Shown: positions 26,138-34,294 of the stretch, piece after piece
Layout: every line of letters begins with the position of its first letter
Position numbering within the stretch: the first letter of the stretch is position 1
NCBI RefSeq assembly: GCF_030499575.1
Contig: NZ_JASTLC010000001.1
Span: forward strand, 7,712,001-7,776,000
Reading direction: 5' to 3'
DNA length: 64,000 bases
Source of the DNA: Streptomyces sp. DG2A-72
GTDB lineage: Bacteria; Actinomycetota; Actinomycetes; Streptomycetales; Streptomycetaceae
Translations under genes and position numbers: made by a program
Notes under the pieces: generated by a model
Database searches by the model: none
Seen by the model: only the letters and a program-made list of their open reading frames with translations
Told to the model about the DNA's origin: nothing

Positions 26138-26652
26138 ATGGGACTCTTCGACAAGCTCACCGGAACCAAGCACCCCGCCGATGGTGTTGCTCCACGATCC
26201 GCCGCTGAGATCCACGCGGCTCTGCTCGGCCTCAATCGCCCCGACGTCCCGTACGTCATCCGGGACGGCAGCGCGGAGGGCGCCGACCTCGTGGCGGAGT
26301 GGCGCCTCCTGGACCCGGCCTGGCAGACCTTCTTTGTCCGCACGCAGGTGAGCCGAGTGTTCCAGGTCCGTATGCGCTCCTGGTCCCGGAGAAGCACGAA
26401 GTCCGCTCCCTCGACCAGCAGTACGAGGTCACGTGGGTCGGCGACACCCCTAGTCTGGCCATCGCGGCCGAGGCCCAACGCGGCCAGGTACAGACGGTCT
26501 CGAAGCGCTGGACGCTCGGCGGGGGCGAAAACGGCGGCACCGAAGCGACCGAGACGTTCAGCTTCGACAGTTCTGACCTGAAGAATCCCCTGCAGGAGGC
26601 CGTCCTGGGCGCGGGGTGGACCTGGCGCGGAGTCATCACCGGCAAGCTGTGA
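26138..26652 (+). pseudogene. broken TerD-neighbour-like small conserved protein
   Basis: Two frames together give one roughly 171-aa protein. The first part is MGLFDKLTGTKHPADGVAPR and on to VSRVFQVRMR (26138-26376). The second is LLVPEKHEVRSLDQQYEVTW to WTWRGVITGKL (26377-26652). The shift is equivalent to one lost base near 26377, where there is no homopolymer run. The protein resembles a conserved Streptomyces hypothetical. Function is unknown. Confidence 0.65.
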
Positions 26653-26673
26653 GATTGGCTGGACCACACCCGC

Positions 26674-27282
26674 TTGCCTGACTATCTGCACATCATCTAC
26701 CTGATAGGCGGCCCGCCACGGGTGGGCAAGAGCACGCTCGCATGGATGCTGCTGGACCGGGATGGCATCCCGGGATGCCCGACCGACGCTCTGGTTTCGA
26801 TGCTGCAGCGCGCTGCGCCCCAGCACGGCGTGCGGCACGGTACGCATCCGGACAAGGCTGTACGGGTGCAGCCCTTCCTCGTGGAGTTCATCCGTGCCAC
26901 CGCGGAGGGGCTCGATGCATCCGATCCCCTGGACGGTTATGTGGTCGAGGGGGACATCGTCACGCCGGCGGCGGCCGCAGCCGCCACCGGTCTCGGGATG
27001 CCATTGCGCTCCGTCTTCCTGGGAAACACGGAGCTGACCACCGAACACTTGAGGGCCGCCCCGGACTGGCTCGATGGAGCCGATGACGCCACCTGCCGGG
27101 AGATCGCCGCGTGGGTCAGGGAACAGAGCTCTGCCTTACGTGAGGCTTGTGCGGCCGGCGGGGCACGTCTATGTCGAGTTGGGGGGCCGGCTACACGCAG
27201 GGCCTCGAGAGGGCCTACTCGGCACTGGTGGAGAGGGCCTGACCGTCCACGTTCAGCGCCCGCGAAGACCCGCTCAAGGTAA
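26674..27282 (+). pseudogene. P-loop kinase-like protein with damaged C-terminus
   Basis: TTG 26674 is the only visible start and is weak. The N-terminal YLIGGPPRVGKSTLAWMLLDR is a Walker A motif (GPPRVGKS) of the nucleoside or small-molecule kinase type. GYVVEGDIVTP may be a substrate-binding or Walker B strand. After about residue 160 the frame turns Arg-rich. Reading the two other frames restores GHVYVELG and GYTQGLERAYSALVERA ending at 27242, so two extra bases at G runs (near 27158 and 27181-27186) seem to break the end. Substrate unknown. Confidence 0.6.
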
Positions 27283-27511
27283 TTGCCGGACAGCTACTAG
27301 GGCGGCACCCAACGCGGTGCCAAGCTCTACACCCGCGGTCAACACGACGGAATGATGCGCGCGTCAGTGCGTTACCGGATCCGTCCCTGGCCCAATTGAG
27401 TCAAGGATGGCGTCGCCGGCGGCTCTCTGGCGGCAATGTCTCCGGAGGCCCGCGACGAGGGATCGCCTGCGAGTACGGGATGGCCGACTCCCGCTGACCT
27501 GACTGCGCGAC

Positions 27512-27919
27512 CTACGCGGCAGCGAGTTCGCACCACACGTACTTGCCCCGGTTGCCATTTCTGGCCAGCGGCTGCCACCCCCATAGGTCGGCGCAGGCGC
27601 GGACCAGTGCGAGACCGCGGCCCTCCTCCGCGTCGACCAAGTCGCCCAGCTTCGAAGGAGGTTCGGGCGGCTCGGGGTCAGCGTCCCAGGCGCCGATACG
27701 CAGCACGCCGCCGCGCCACCGCAGGCGCAGCGCGGCGGGCCCTTTGGTGTGGCGTACGGCGTTGGAGATCAGTTCCGCCGCGAGGAGTTCGGCGGTGTCG
27801 ACGAGGTGGATCAAGCCGTGCATCGCGAGGGTCAGACGGACAGTGCGACGACGGATGGTGACAGCGGGTGGGTCGTTCGGGATGTAGAGGGAGTATTCCC
27901 AGGGTTCGTTTTCCGGCAT
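27512..27919 (-). CDS. anti-sigma-factor-like HATPase protein
   Basis: This 135-aa GHKL ATPase is of the RsbW/SpoIIAB type that is very common in Streptomyces. The N-box is AAELISNAVRHTKGP (Asn near residue 53) and the G-box is GRGLALVRACADLWGW. It lacks a sensor or membrane part. Such proteins usually bind a sigma factor or regulator. Here it is divergent from an XRE-DUF5753 regulator gene and a DUF397 gene, the WhiJ/AbaA-like set of Streptomyces. The last residues (NRGKYVWCELAA) are typical of this subgroup. Confidence 0.85.
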   Translation of the reverse strand: MPENEPWEYSLYIPNDPPAVTIRRRTVRLTLAMHGLIHLVDTAELLAAELISNAVRHTKGPAALRLRWRGGVLRIGAWDADPEPPEPPSKLGDLVDAEEGRGLALVRACADLWGWQPLARNGNRGKYVWCELAAA

Positions 27920-28153
27920 GACGGAACTCCTATTGAAAGAAGGGGAGTTGGCGAATTCGCCGCAGGGCGGGCGGTGGCAGTGCCGCAGCCGTCATGGCAG
28001 GACGGAGCGGTGCGCTTCCGGGGTCCCGAAGTTCGCAGCGTGTGCGTCGCGTCACTGACGGTAGGTCTGAAACTTAGTACCTTGCAAGTCGTTCGCGTAA
28101 TCTGACATCCGAACGGGGCACCCCGGCCAGTGAGTTGAACCAGGGAGCTGTAC
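27920..28153. promoter_or_regulatory. divergent promoter region of the WhiJ-like set
   Basis: These 234 bases separate the HATPase gene (minus) from the XRE regulator gene (plus). The AT-richer stretch GAAACTTAGTACCTTGCAAG (28069-28088) is a likely promoter or operator. AGGGAG (28142-28147) is the ribosome site of ATG 28154. Confidence 0.45.
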
Positions 28154-29005
28154 ATGGCGACACGGCGACATCCCACTGCACGCCAGGCGCGTCTGGGTGC
28201 CGAGTTGCGCAAGCTTCGCGATGCCGCAGGGCTCAAGGCCACCGAGGCGGCGACGCTGCTGGGGGTGAGCTCGGTCCAGATGAGTCAGATCGAGTCCGGC
28301 GTCGCAGGCGTCAGTGAGGAACGCGTACGTCGCCTCGCGGCCAACTATGCGTGTTCACACGCTGAGTTGATCGACGCTCTGGTGGCCATGGCCACTGATC
28401 GGACCCGCGGCTGGTGGGAGGAGTACCGGGGCACTCTTCCGGCTGCCTACTTGGACCTTTCCGAACTGGATCACTTCGCGACGTTCCGCCACGACGTGTC
28501 GATCATCCATGTGCCCGGGCTCTTCCAGACGGACGCCTACGCGCGCGCCCTTTTCTCCTACATGAACCCGGAGTTCCCAAGGAGCGAGGTGGAGCATCGG
28601 GTGAAGCACAGGATGAGGCGGAAGGTCATTATCGAAGGCCCCGACCCCATTCCGTACGAGACCGTGATCCACGAGGCGGCCCTCCGTATCCAGGTGGCCG
28701 GCCGTGCGGCGTCTCGGGCTCAACTGGCCCGTATTCTCGAGCTGTCCGATGCGGATCACGTGACTGTGCGAGTCATCCCGTTCGGATTGGACGACTTTGC
28801 CGGAGCCGGAAGCGCGATGGTGTACGTCGGTGGAGCGGTGTCCTGTTTGGACACCGTCGTGCGCGATGCCCCGCACGGCACGGGCTTCATCGACTCCGAA
28901 GCCCAGCTGGAGCACTTTCGAAGACTCTTCCGTAGGGTGAAGGAAGCGTCGCTTACCCCCGAGCAGTCACGCGACCTCATCAACCAGATGGCCAAGGAAC
29001 TGTGA
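28154..29005 (+). CDS. XRE-family regulator with DUF5753 domain (WhiJ-like)
   Basis: The 283-aa protein has an N-terminal helix-turn-helix (residues 12-65, LGAELRKLRDAAGLKATEAA, VSSVQMSQIESGVAG) and a DUF5753 domain (about 95-275) with HVPGLFQTDAYARAL and VRVIPFG. In Streptomyces such proteins (WhiJ group) act with a DUF397 protein in control of development. The next gene encodes DUF397 and overlaps or abuts the stop. ATG 28154 has AGGGAG at 7 bases. Local control of the substrate genes is possible but not shown. Confidence 0.9.
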   Translation: MATRRHPTARQARLGAELRKLRDAAGLKATEAATLLGVSSVQMSQIESGVAGVSEERVRRLAANYACSHAELIDALVAMATDRTRGWWEEYRGTLPAAYLDLSELDHFATFRHDVSIIHVPGLFQTDAYARALFSYMNPEFPRSEVEHRVKHRMRRKVIIEGPDPIPYETVIHEAALRIQVAGRAASRAQLARILELSDADHVTVRVIPFGLDDFAGAGSAMVYVGGAVSCLDTVVRDAPHGTGFIDSEAQLEHFRRLFRRVKEASLTPEQSRDLINQMAKEL

Positions 29006-29013
29006 GGACAGCC

Positions 29014-29223
29014 ATGACCGCCCCCGCTCAGTGGAAGAAGTCGTCCTTCTCCGGCGGGGGTGAGGGCAACGACTGCGTAGAGATAGCGAACCTCCACACC
29101 CGAGTCGCGATACGCGACTCGAAGACCCCGGCCCAGGGCACGCTCTTCTTCCCGGTCGGCACCTTCACGGTGTTCATCAGCGACATCAAAGCCGACACCG
29201 GCCGTGGCACTGAAGGCCCGTAG
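29014..29223 (+). CDS. DUF397 protein, partner of the XRE regulator
   Basis: A 69-aa DUF397 protein with the family marks QWKKSSFSGGGEGNDCVEIAN, of which the SSFS and CVE parts are diagnostic, and VAIRDSKTP. GTG 29002 overlaps the regulator stop, but ATG 29014 with GAGGA 5 bases upstream gives the usual family start. The tail after GTFTVFISDIKA is longer than usual. It is coupled to the upstream regulator, with which such proteins are thought to form a pair. Confidence 0.88.
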   Translation: MTAPAQWKKSSFSGGGEGNDCVEIANLHTRVAIRDSKTPAQGTLFFPVGTFTVFISDIKADTGRGTEGP

Positions 29224-29429
29224 CGTAGCGTGTTGCTGGTCATGATTCCTGGCGTCGCCAGTTCGCCGACCTGTGCCCGGCGCGGATTTTCGACGCGTCG
29301 TCGGCGCCGTCGCCGATCTGCGTGAGCCGCTGGCGCGGCAGCGGCCGCCGCCGAGGGCGCCTTGGCAGCCACCCGAATCGCTAGCGTGGTGGCACGGCTC
29401 GCCCAGAGCTGAGGAAGATCGCGGATGCC

Positions 29430-29804
29430 ATGAAGGCCCTCAAGGCGCTCGCCAAGACGAACAGGTTCAGCACGGCCAAGCCGTGGACCTGGAAGCACGT
29501 CGGCGACTTGAAAACCGCCGATGGACTGACAGCCTTCGCCGCCCATCCGACCGTGAAGACCGTTGGAAAGGCCGCGCTCGGCGCGGCCGGCCTCACCGGT
29601 GACCCTGTCGGGCAGACTGCTCAGGAGGGTGCGGAATGAGCCGCGGGCATCGCTGCCGAAGAAGTCGACGACCGGCTGGCGGGAAACCACAACCCAAGCA
29701 CGTCCGCTCGTGAGGAGTTGGGGATCGCCAATCCATCCGACAATGATCGGCGGACGGTGGAACCTCGATATTGGGACAACCCCTTCGGCTGGCCATTCAT
29801 CTGA
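29430..29804 (+). pseudogene. small unknown frame split by an in-frame TGA
   Basis: ATG 29430 opens a 69-codon frame (MKALKALAKTNRFSTAKPW) ending at TGA 29637-29639. The same frame continues for 54 more codons (AAGIAAEEVDDRLAGNHNP to WDNPFGWPFI) to TGA 29802-29804, with third positions mostly G or C throughout. The second part has no start codon of its own. A point nonsense change in a 124-aa gene explains this best. The next gene starts 16 bases after the second stop, with GGAGGGA between, as in an operon. I do not recognise the protein. Confidence 0.55.
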
Positions 29805-29820
29805 TCGGAGGGAACGCAGG

Positions 29821-30438
29821 ATGAACAAGGACTGCCGTGACCAGGTCCAACCGCATCTCCAGCCCGGAGAGCGGCTACTCGCGGTATGTGAGTGCGAGAC
29901 GGCTCCTGGTGTACCGGAGCGGCCGGTCTGGCTACGGCAGCCGCCCAGGGAGTCAGAGCTGGAGCGCCGACTCAAGTCCCGCCTGCCCGGGGCAGTGCAG
30001 AGGTTCCTGCGGCCGAGCGAACCGAAGCCCGTCACTCGGTTCGAGCGGACGATGGAAGGCGCTGAACAGACGGTCGAGAATGCCCTCACCCGGGGAGCCC
30101 ACGGCGAGGGCATGCACGGCGGATGGGAGAGCCAGGCAGGGCAGTTCTTGGTGACGCACTACACGGCCGCATGTCTGCCCGCCACGACGCTGGCGGTCGT
30201 GTTCACCGAACGCCGGGTGCTTGTACTCGCGGACCGCGCAAAACTCTGGCAGACGGATCGCGCGTACGAACTTCAGTGGGAGGCCCCACGGTCTAGTGTC
30301 CTTGGAGTCCGCGCGAACCTCAAGGGCGTTTTCCAGCGTGGCCGGTTCGAGCTGGTGTTTGCGGACGGGTCGTGGATCACATTGGTGGCGTCGGTGCCCA
30401 CACATGCGGAGTCGTTCGCTGCGCAAGTAGGCGGCTGA
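29821..30438 (+). CDS. unknown soluble protein
   Basis: The 205-aa protein is read from ATG 29821, with GGAGGGA 7 bases upstream. It is hydrophilic, with a helical first half (PRESELERRLKSRLPGAVQRF) and a second half of short strands, TTLAVVFTERRVLVLADRAK and FELVFADGSWITLVAS, which look like a PH-type or bacterial-PH beta sheet. No signal peptide or catalytic motif is seen. It follows the split small gene, likely in one transcript. Confidence 0.7.
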   Translation: MNKDCRDQVQPHLQPGERLLAVCECETAPGVPERPVWLRQPPRESELERRLKSRLPGAVQRFLRPSEPKPVTRFERTMEGAEQTVENALTRGAHGEGMHGGWESQAGQFLVTHYTAACLPATTLAVVFTERRVLVLADRAKLWQTDRAYELQWEAPRSSVLGVRANLKGVFQRGRFELVFADGSWITLVASVPTHAESFAAQVGG

Positions 30439-30541
30439 CGCGTGACGGTCATGGCACCACCGTCAGGAACATTCCGAAGCTGATTCCGGTAGTGGGCTGG
30501 TCGAGCTCCGCGTGGACAGTGGTCGGCTGAGACTTCACTTC

Positions 30542-30790
30542 CTATTGTCCGATCACCGGCAAGCTTCGCCCCGACGCGCGCCTTGCTGGCATCCTCTTCG
30601 TGGCGGAGCTCGGGCAGCGGGACGAACCAGCGGGGCGACGACGGGAAGACCGCGGACACCGCGTCGAACAACTCCTCGTATCGCCGTCTCCATGCCGTGT
30701 ACCCACGCGAACGGGATATGGATCCCAGGACGGGTCGCGGTGCATGAGGTACTCCCGGGCACCGAGGGAACAGGCGGACATTGTCTACAG
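30542..30790 (-). pseudogene. multiply frameshifted remnant
   Basis: Joining three minus-strand frames gives a sensible line: REYLMHRDPSWDPY, then PFAWVHGMETAI, then RYEELFDAVSAVFPSSPRWF and VPLPELRHEED. At least two shifts within 250 bases break it. The ends are lost. Family unknown. It occupies most of the 428-base gap between two genes, and a terminator for the next minus-strand gene lies at its edge. Confidence 0.45.
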
Positions 30791-30802
30791 GGGCGAGGGC
30801 GG

Positions 30803-30842
30803 CCCGGCGACGCCGCGAGCGTGTGTGCCAGGCGTCGCCGGG
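30803..30842 (-). terminator. terminator of the first membrane-protein copy
   Basis: CCCGGCGACGCC (30803-30814) pairs perfectly with GGCGTCGCCGGG (30831-30842) around a 16-base loop, just downstream of the minus-strand gene that ends at 30867. Confidence 0.7.
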
Positions 30843-30866
30843 GAGGCGGGAGTCTGACGCCAGGAC

Positions 30867-31454
30867 CTAGGAGGCAATCGACACCGCGAGGTTGGCGATC
30901 CAGCCGAGGATGCCCACAGCGACGCAGACGATGACAGCGCCGCCCATGTTGTCGGCCGCTCTCTCGCGCCGGGAAGGCTCTCGGCTCCGGTTCGGCTTGT
31001 CCGACTTGGGCGGCCTGATCACCAGGTACGCGAGCCAGGTGAGAGCGGCCACGGCGAAACCAACTTGCCACAGCTCGCCCACGATGCCCCGGATCCCGGT
31101 CCGCTGGATCGTCTGCGGCTCGAGCCCTTGCTGTGCGTCGAACTCGGTGCCGTCCGGGTAGTCGTGCCCCGTGTCGTCGAGGTGTACGTAGACGGCGTCG
31201 TCGGCTGTGCCGCCGTCGGGTGTGAAGTCGCCGTAGCAGTCGTAGTCGGACCGATTACGGCGGTGGTTGGTGTCGTAGCAGCTCTCCACCTTGTACGTGC
31301 CCGGGGTGCCGTAGACGCCCACGGACAGTGCGAGATCGGCGGTCGAGGTGACGGCCCAGAACGCAGCGACGAAGGCGGCGATGCCACCGCAGATCCAGCC
31401 GCAGATCCGGAGGATCATCCGGGTCACAGGGCCCCGAGTGCGGGAGTCGGTCAT
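30867..31454 (-). CDS. membrane protein, copy 1 of a duplicated pair
   Basis: This 195-aa protein has three membrane helices: residues about 13-40, then 118-140 after a long outer loop, and a last one near 170-190. The loop contains YGTPGTYKVESCYDTN and DYDCYGDFTPDGGTADDAVYV with Cys residues that could form a disulfide outside the cell. It is a clear paralog of the 183-aa protein encoded at 32926-33477 (same TYKVE-CYDTN, YDCYGDFTP, TGHDYPDGTEFDAQQG). Function is unknown. A remnant of the usual upstream gene lies directly before it. Confidence 0.8.
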   Translation of the reverse strand: MTDSRTRGPVTRMILRICGWICGGIAAFVAAFWAVTSTADLALSVGVYGTPGTYKVESCYDTNHRRNRSDYDCYGDFTPDGGTADDAVYVHLDDTGHDYPDGTEFDAQQGLEPQTIQRTGIRGIVGELWQVGFAVAALTWLAYLVIRPPKSDKPNRSREPSRRERAADNMGGAVIVCVAVGILGWIANLAVSIAS

Positions 31455-31460
31455 GCGGAG

Positions 31461-31590
31461 CTAGATGATCCTTCGCGTGAGGCCGGCGTCCTGGGCCCGG
31501 GTGACGCGGTCGGGGGTCGCCTGCTTGCGGTCGTGCGCGGTCGCGTTCCAGTCCTCGGGCTGGATGAGGAAGAACGCTCCGCAGGGTCTT
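31461..31590 (-). pseudogene. 3' stump of a 208-aa-type membrane protein gene
   Basis: The frame ending at the TAG of 31461-31463 reads AFFLIQPEDWNATAHDRKQA and ends TRAQDAGLTRRII. It aligns with the end of the intact neighbour gene of copy 2 (MLFVQPADWKKYEQERAQA ... EQAGISRLLEKEP). Only about 40 codons remain, cut near 31590. This shows that copy 1 was once part of the same gene pair as copy 2. Confidence 0.6.
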
Positions 31591-31616
31591 CCCTGCTACT
31601 GAACTTGATTGAGTGA

Positions 31617-31925
31617 TGTCGGGACGGTTCGCCCGACAGCGGCCTGCTGGCTCCGGTAGCTCCTGGGGAGTCATCAGCTGCCGACCGCCACGAGTACCCG
31701 AATCGTCACTCATCCCAGACCCGTGACCTGCGATTTCACGATGCACACCACTCACTGGACATCAGCGGCCAGGCCATCCACCACAACCTGGCGACGGCCG
31801 GCACCTCGGTGGCGCCTTCAGGTGGCACTCCGGTCGGGACGGGCGGTGTGAGGAAGTCCCAGCTCGCTGCCGATCGCGCCCGGGCCGCCCTCACCGACGG
31901 TACGGCGCACCTGGTGCGCGGATGA
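31617..31925 (+). pseudogene. 5'-truncated remnant with overlapping 24-aa frame
   Basis: An open frame without a usable start runs from 31617 to the TGA at 31923 (RDLRFHDAHHSLDISGQ ... ARAALTDGTAHLVRG), with high G/C at third positions. A second 24-aa frame starts in the overlap (ATGA, 31922-31996: MTAADRPAVVTRLAEAGRVL). Such ATGA coupling suggests the end of an old operon. It abuts the stump on the other strand at about 31590-31617, marking a rearrangement joint. The family is unknown. Confidence 0.4.
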
Positions 31926-32101
31926 CCGCCGCTGACCGGCCCGCAGTCGTCACCCGTCTCGCCGAAGCAGGCCGAGTGCTGTGCTCCGGCGGATAGGAGG
32001 ACCCTGGAACGTTGCAGGTTCCCCGCATTCTCACCACGAATGAGGATGTCTCCGGCACCTCCACAGAGCACCAACTCGACCGATGGAACGGAGACCAAGA
32101 G

Positions 32102-32542
32102 ATGTCTGGATTCACTGGACGGCTGGCTGTCAGCTGCCTTGCAGCCTGCGGCGCCCTCGCCATCACCGCCTCCCCTGCGGCGGCTTCATCGAAGCAGGAC
32201 TTCGATGTCTGCGCCTACACCTGCAGCAGCAACAGCGGCTTCACCTACGGCACCATTACCTGGTACAACCGCACCGCAGGAATCACGGGTTCTGTGTGGG
32301 ACAACGGATACAAGGACGTGCCAACCGTTGCCTACTTCGAAGCCTATGCAGGGTCAGTGAAGATTGATTCCGAGACCAGGACCGCCAACACAGACACTGA
32401 CCTCGGCGCCGTCCGCGGCTTCAACTTCACGATCGGCGACACGAACCTCGTCGGCGGAATCGACCGGATAAAGATCACTGCCTGCGAGGTTTACAGCGCC
32501 ACCCAGAGATTGTGTTCGGCATCCGTGAACTACAACAAGTGA
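32102..32542 (+). CDS. small secreted protein
   Basis: This 146-aa protein has a classical Sec signal peptide (RLAVSCLAACGALAITASPAAA, cut near residue 28). GGAG at 32090-32093 lies 8 bases before ATG 32102. The mature part is rich in Ser, Thr, Tyr and Asn with four Cys residues (DVCAYTCSS, KITACEVYS, RLCSAS), likely two disulfides in a beta fold. There is no enzyme motif. It stands alone; an extracellular role is inferred only from the signal peptide. Confidence 0.78.
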   Translation: MSGFTGRLAVSCLAACGALAITASPAAASSKQDFDVCAYTCSSNSGFTYGTITWYNRTAGITGSVWDNGYKDVPTVAYFEAYAGSVKIDSETRTANTDTDLGAVRGFNFTIGDTNLVGGIDRIKITACEVYSATQRLCSASVNYNK

Positions 32543-32925
32543 CCATTTCCCAGATGCGGCGCCACCGACCGCCGCGCAGCGCCGACTCCACGATCGACTT
32601 CCGCCGGGCAGTGGGGTGACGGAGGCAGAGTGGGCTCCTTCTGCCGCTCTAGCCGCGATCTTTCGCGAGGGTCCGCCGACGGAGCCGGTGGACCCTTTCG
32701 CTCTCCGGAGCTGACGGTGGGCAGGCCGACGGCCCGGTTGTCGCGCCGGGTGGGCGCCGCGTTCCACTGGCCGGGGTGGGTGATGTTGTCGTCGGGACGG
32801 TGGAAGGTTGCTGGTCAGTCGGGTGTGGGCAGGAGCGCGAGCCGTCCGAGGGCGGTGGTGCTGGGCAGAGGCACTTTCTGCTTTCCTGGCCGCTCGACGA
32901 CAGCCCACTTCATCAAAGTGCGAGG
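32543..32925. other. 383-base intergenic region
   Basis: No gene is supported on either strand. A 32-codon minus-strand frame (MKWAVVERPGKQKV, ending near 32828) directly follows the end of the next gene, but it has no known match or ribosome site. The region is otherwise unassigned. Confidence 0.4.
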
Positions 32926-33477
32926 CTAGGGGCTCGGCTCCGCGACCATGGCGATCCAGCTCAGGATGCCCACAGGGATGGCGACCAAGACGGCGTAGCC
33001 CACACGATCGGCCACCTTCTGGCGCCGTGAGGGCTCCCGGGGGTAGGACTCACGGCGTTGTGCCTCGCCGCGCGGCTTGATCGCCTGGTGCGCGAGGATC
33101 GCGAGGACGGCCACGCAGACTGCGACTTGCCAGAGCTCGCCCACGACGCCCCAGAACCCGACCCGTTGAATTGTCTCCGGCTCTATCCCCTGTTGGGCGT
33201 CGAACTCGGTGCCGTCCGGGTAGTCGTGCCCGGTGTCCTCGAGGTCGACATAGAGGGCGTCATCGGCGGTGCCGCCGTTCGGCGTGAAGTCCCCGTAGCA
33301 GTCATAGTGGGAGTTCTTGCCGCTGGAGTTGGTGTCGTAGCAGCGTTCCACCTTGTACGTGCCTGGGGTGCCGTACAGCCCTGCGGACAGTGCGAGGTCG
33401 GCGGTCGCGGTGACGCACCAGAACGCGGTGATGAGGGCGAGGATGACGCCGGCCACCCAGCCGAATGCGCGCTTCAT
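32926..33477 (-). CDS. membrane protein, copy 2 of a duplicated pair
   Basis: The 183-aa paralog of the protein at 30867-31454 shares YGTPGTYKVERCYDTN, YDCYGDFTPNGGTADDALYV and GHDYPDGTEFDAQQGIEPET. It has three membrane helices (about residues 7-30, 105-128, 160-178) with the Cys-bearing loop outside. Its ATG overlaps the stop of the upstream 208-aa gene (ATGA), so it closes the minus-strand module that begins at 37213. Function is unknown; a membrane role in the same ESX module is inferred from the coupling. Confidence 0.82.
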   Translation of the reverse strand: MKRAFGWVAGVILALITAFWCVTATADLALSAGLYGTPGTYKVERCYDTNSSGKNSHYDCYGDFTPNGGTADDALYVDLEDTGHDYPDGTEFDAQQGIEPETIQRVGFWGVVGELWQVAVCVAVLAILAHQAIKPRGEAQRRESYPREPSRRQKVADRVGYAVLVAIPVGILSWIAMVAEPSP

Positions 33478-34100
33478 CCGCCCACCATGATGTTCGGCTC
33501 CTTCTCCAACAGCCTGGAGATACCGGCCTGTTCGGCAAGGGCCCTGCGCTCCAGGTCGGCCTGGGCGCGCTCTTGCTCGTACTTCTTCCAGTCCGCGGGC
33601 TGCACGAAGAGCATGTCCTTGCCCGCCGGCACGATCACGACGCCGCCGAAGGCAGGGTCACCGGCGAACCAGGCGCCGCCTTCCTCGGCGTCCTTCGGCC
33701 AGCGGCGCACCGTCGAGGCGTTGATCGCACGCAGCGAAGGGGCGCCGTGCTGCCCGCGTACCGTCAGCCTGACGGTGTGCACATTGCCGAGGTACTTCCA
33801 CTCGGAGGCCTTCCTCACCATCCGGGTGCGGTACTCCAGGGGGTAGGTGTGCAGCACCTTCTCGCACACCTTGAGCCGCGACCCGTGGCGCAGTCGGAGC
33901 GCCAGGAAGATCACCACGAACAGGGCTGCCGGGATGCCGAACGCGGGCAGGGCGGCGTCATAGCCGACCAGGTGAGCCGCGTACGGCATCGCGAACAGGG
34001 CCACGGCGAGCGCCAGGCGTGTCGCTACGTGCTGGTACAGCAGCGCGCGGTTGTGCTTCAGCACCTGCGCAACGTCAGGTGGCGCGGGCGGATTGTCCAT
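33474..34100 (-). CDS. membrane protein of substrate module A
   Basis: The 208-aa protein has two N-terminal membrane helices (about residues 28-70, TRLALAVALFAMPYAAHLVG and ALPAFGIPAALFVVIFLAL), then a soluble domain with LKVCEKVLHTYPLEYRTRMV and AWFAGDPAFGGVVIVPAGKD, and a helical end. It is paralogous to the 206-aa protein of module B (RMRRILRVYPW and DLWYAGDPRFACVIAKPG). ATG 34100 has only a weak ribosome site. A 194-base gap separates it from the gene upstream, so it may have its own promoter. Function is unknown. Confidence 0.78.
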   Translation of the reverse strand: MDNPPAPPDVAQVLKHNRALLYQHVATRLALAVALFAMPYAAHLVGYDAALPAFGIPAALFVVIFLALRLRHGSRLKVCEKVLHTYPLEYRTRMVRKASEWKYLGNVHTVRLTVRGQHGAPSLRAINASTVRRWPKDAEEGGAWFAGDPAFGGVVIVPAGKDMLFVQPADWKKYEQERAQADLERRALAEQAGISRLLEKEPNIMVGG

Positions 34101-34294
34101 GAGGTGGCTTCGTCCCTATCCGAAATCGCTGCTAATGGCCGTCCGGCCGAGCCCACTCGCGGCCTACGTCGCAGCGCAGGGCTCGGCGGTGCAGCTGACC
34201 GTGAGAGACGGCTTGTTGTTTGCTTCCTGCTGGTCCGGCGACGACTTGAGGTTTCCCCCGGCCTCCGTTCTCCTCGGCCAGCAGGTCTGGACTG

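Noticed and set aside
29637..29639. Selenocysteine at the in-frame TGA
   Set aside because: No SECIS-like hairpin directly follows, and the protein has no redox motif. A nonsense change is simpler.
32630..32929. A 99-codon plus frame in the intergenic region
   Set aside because: Codon bias is weak, it overlaps the end of the intact minus-strand gene and it has no recognisable motif.
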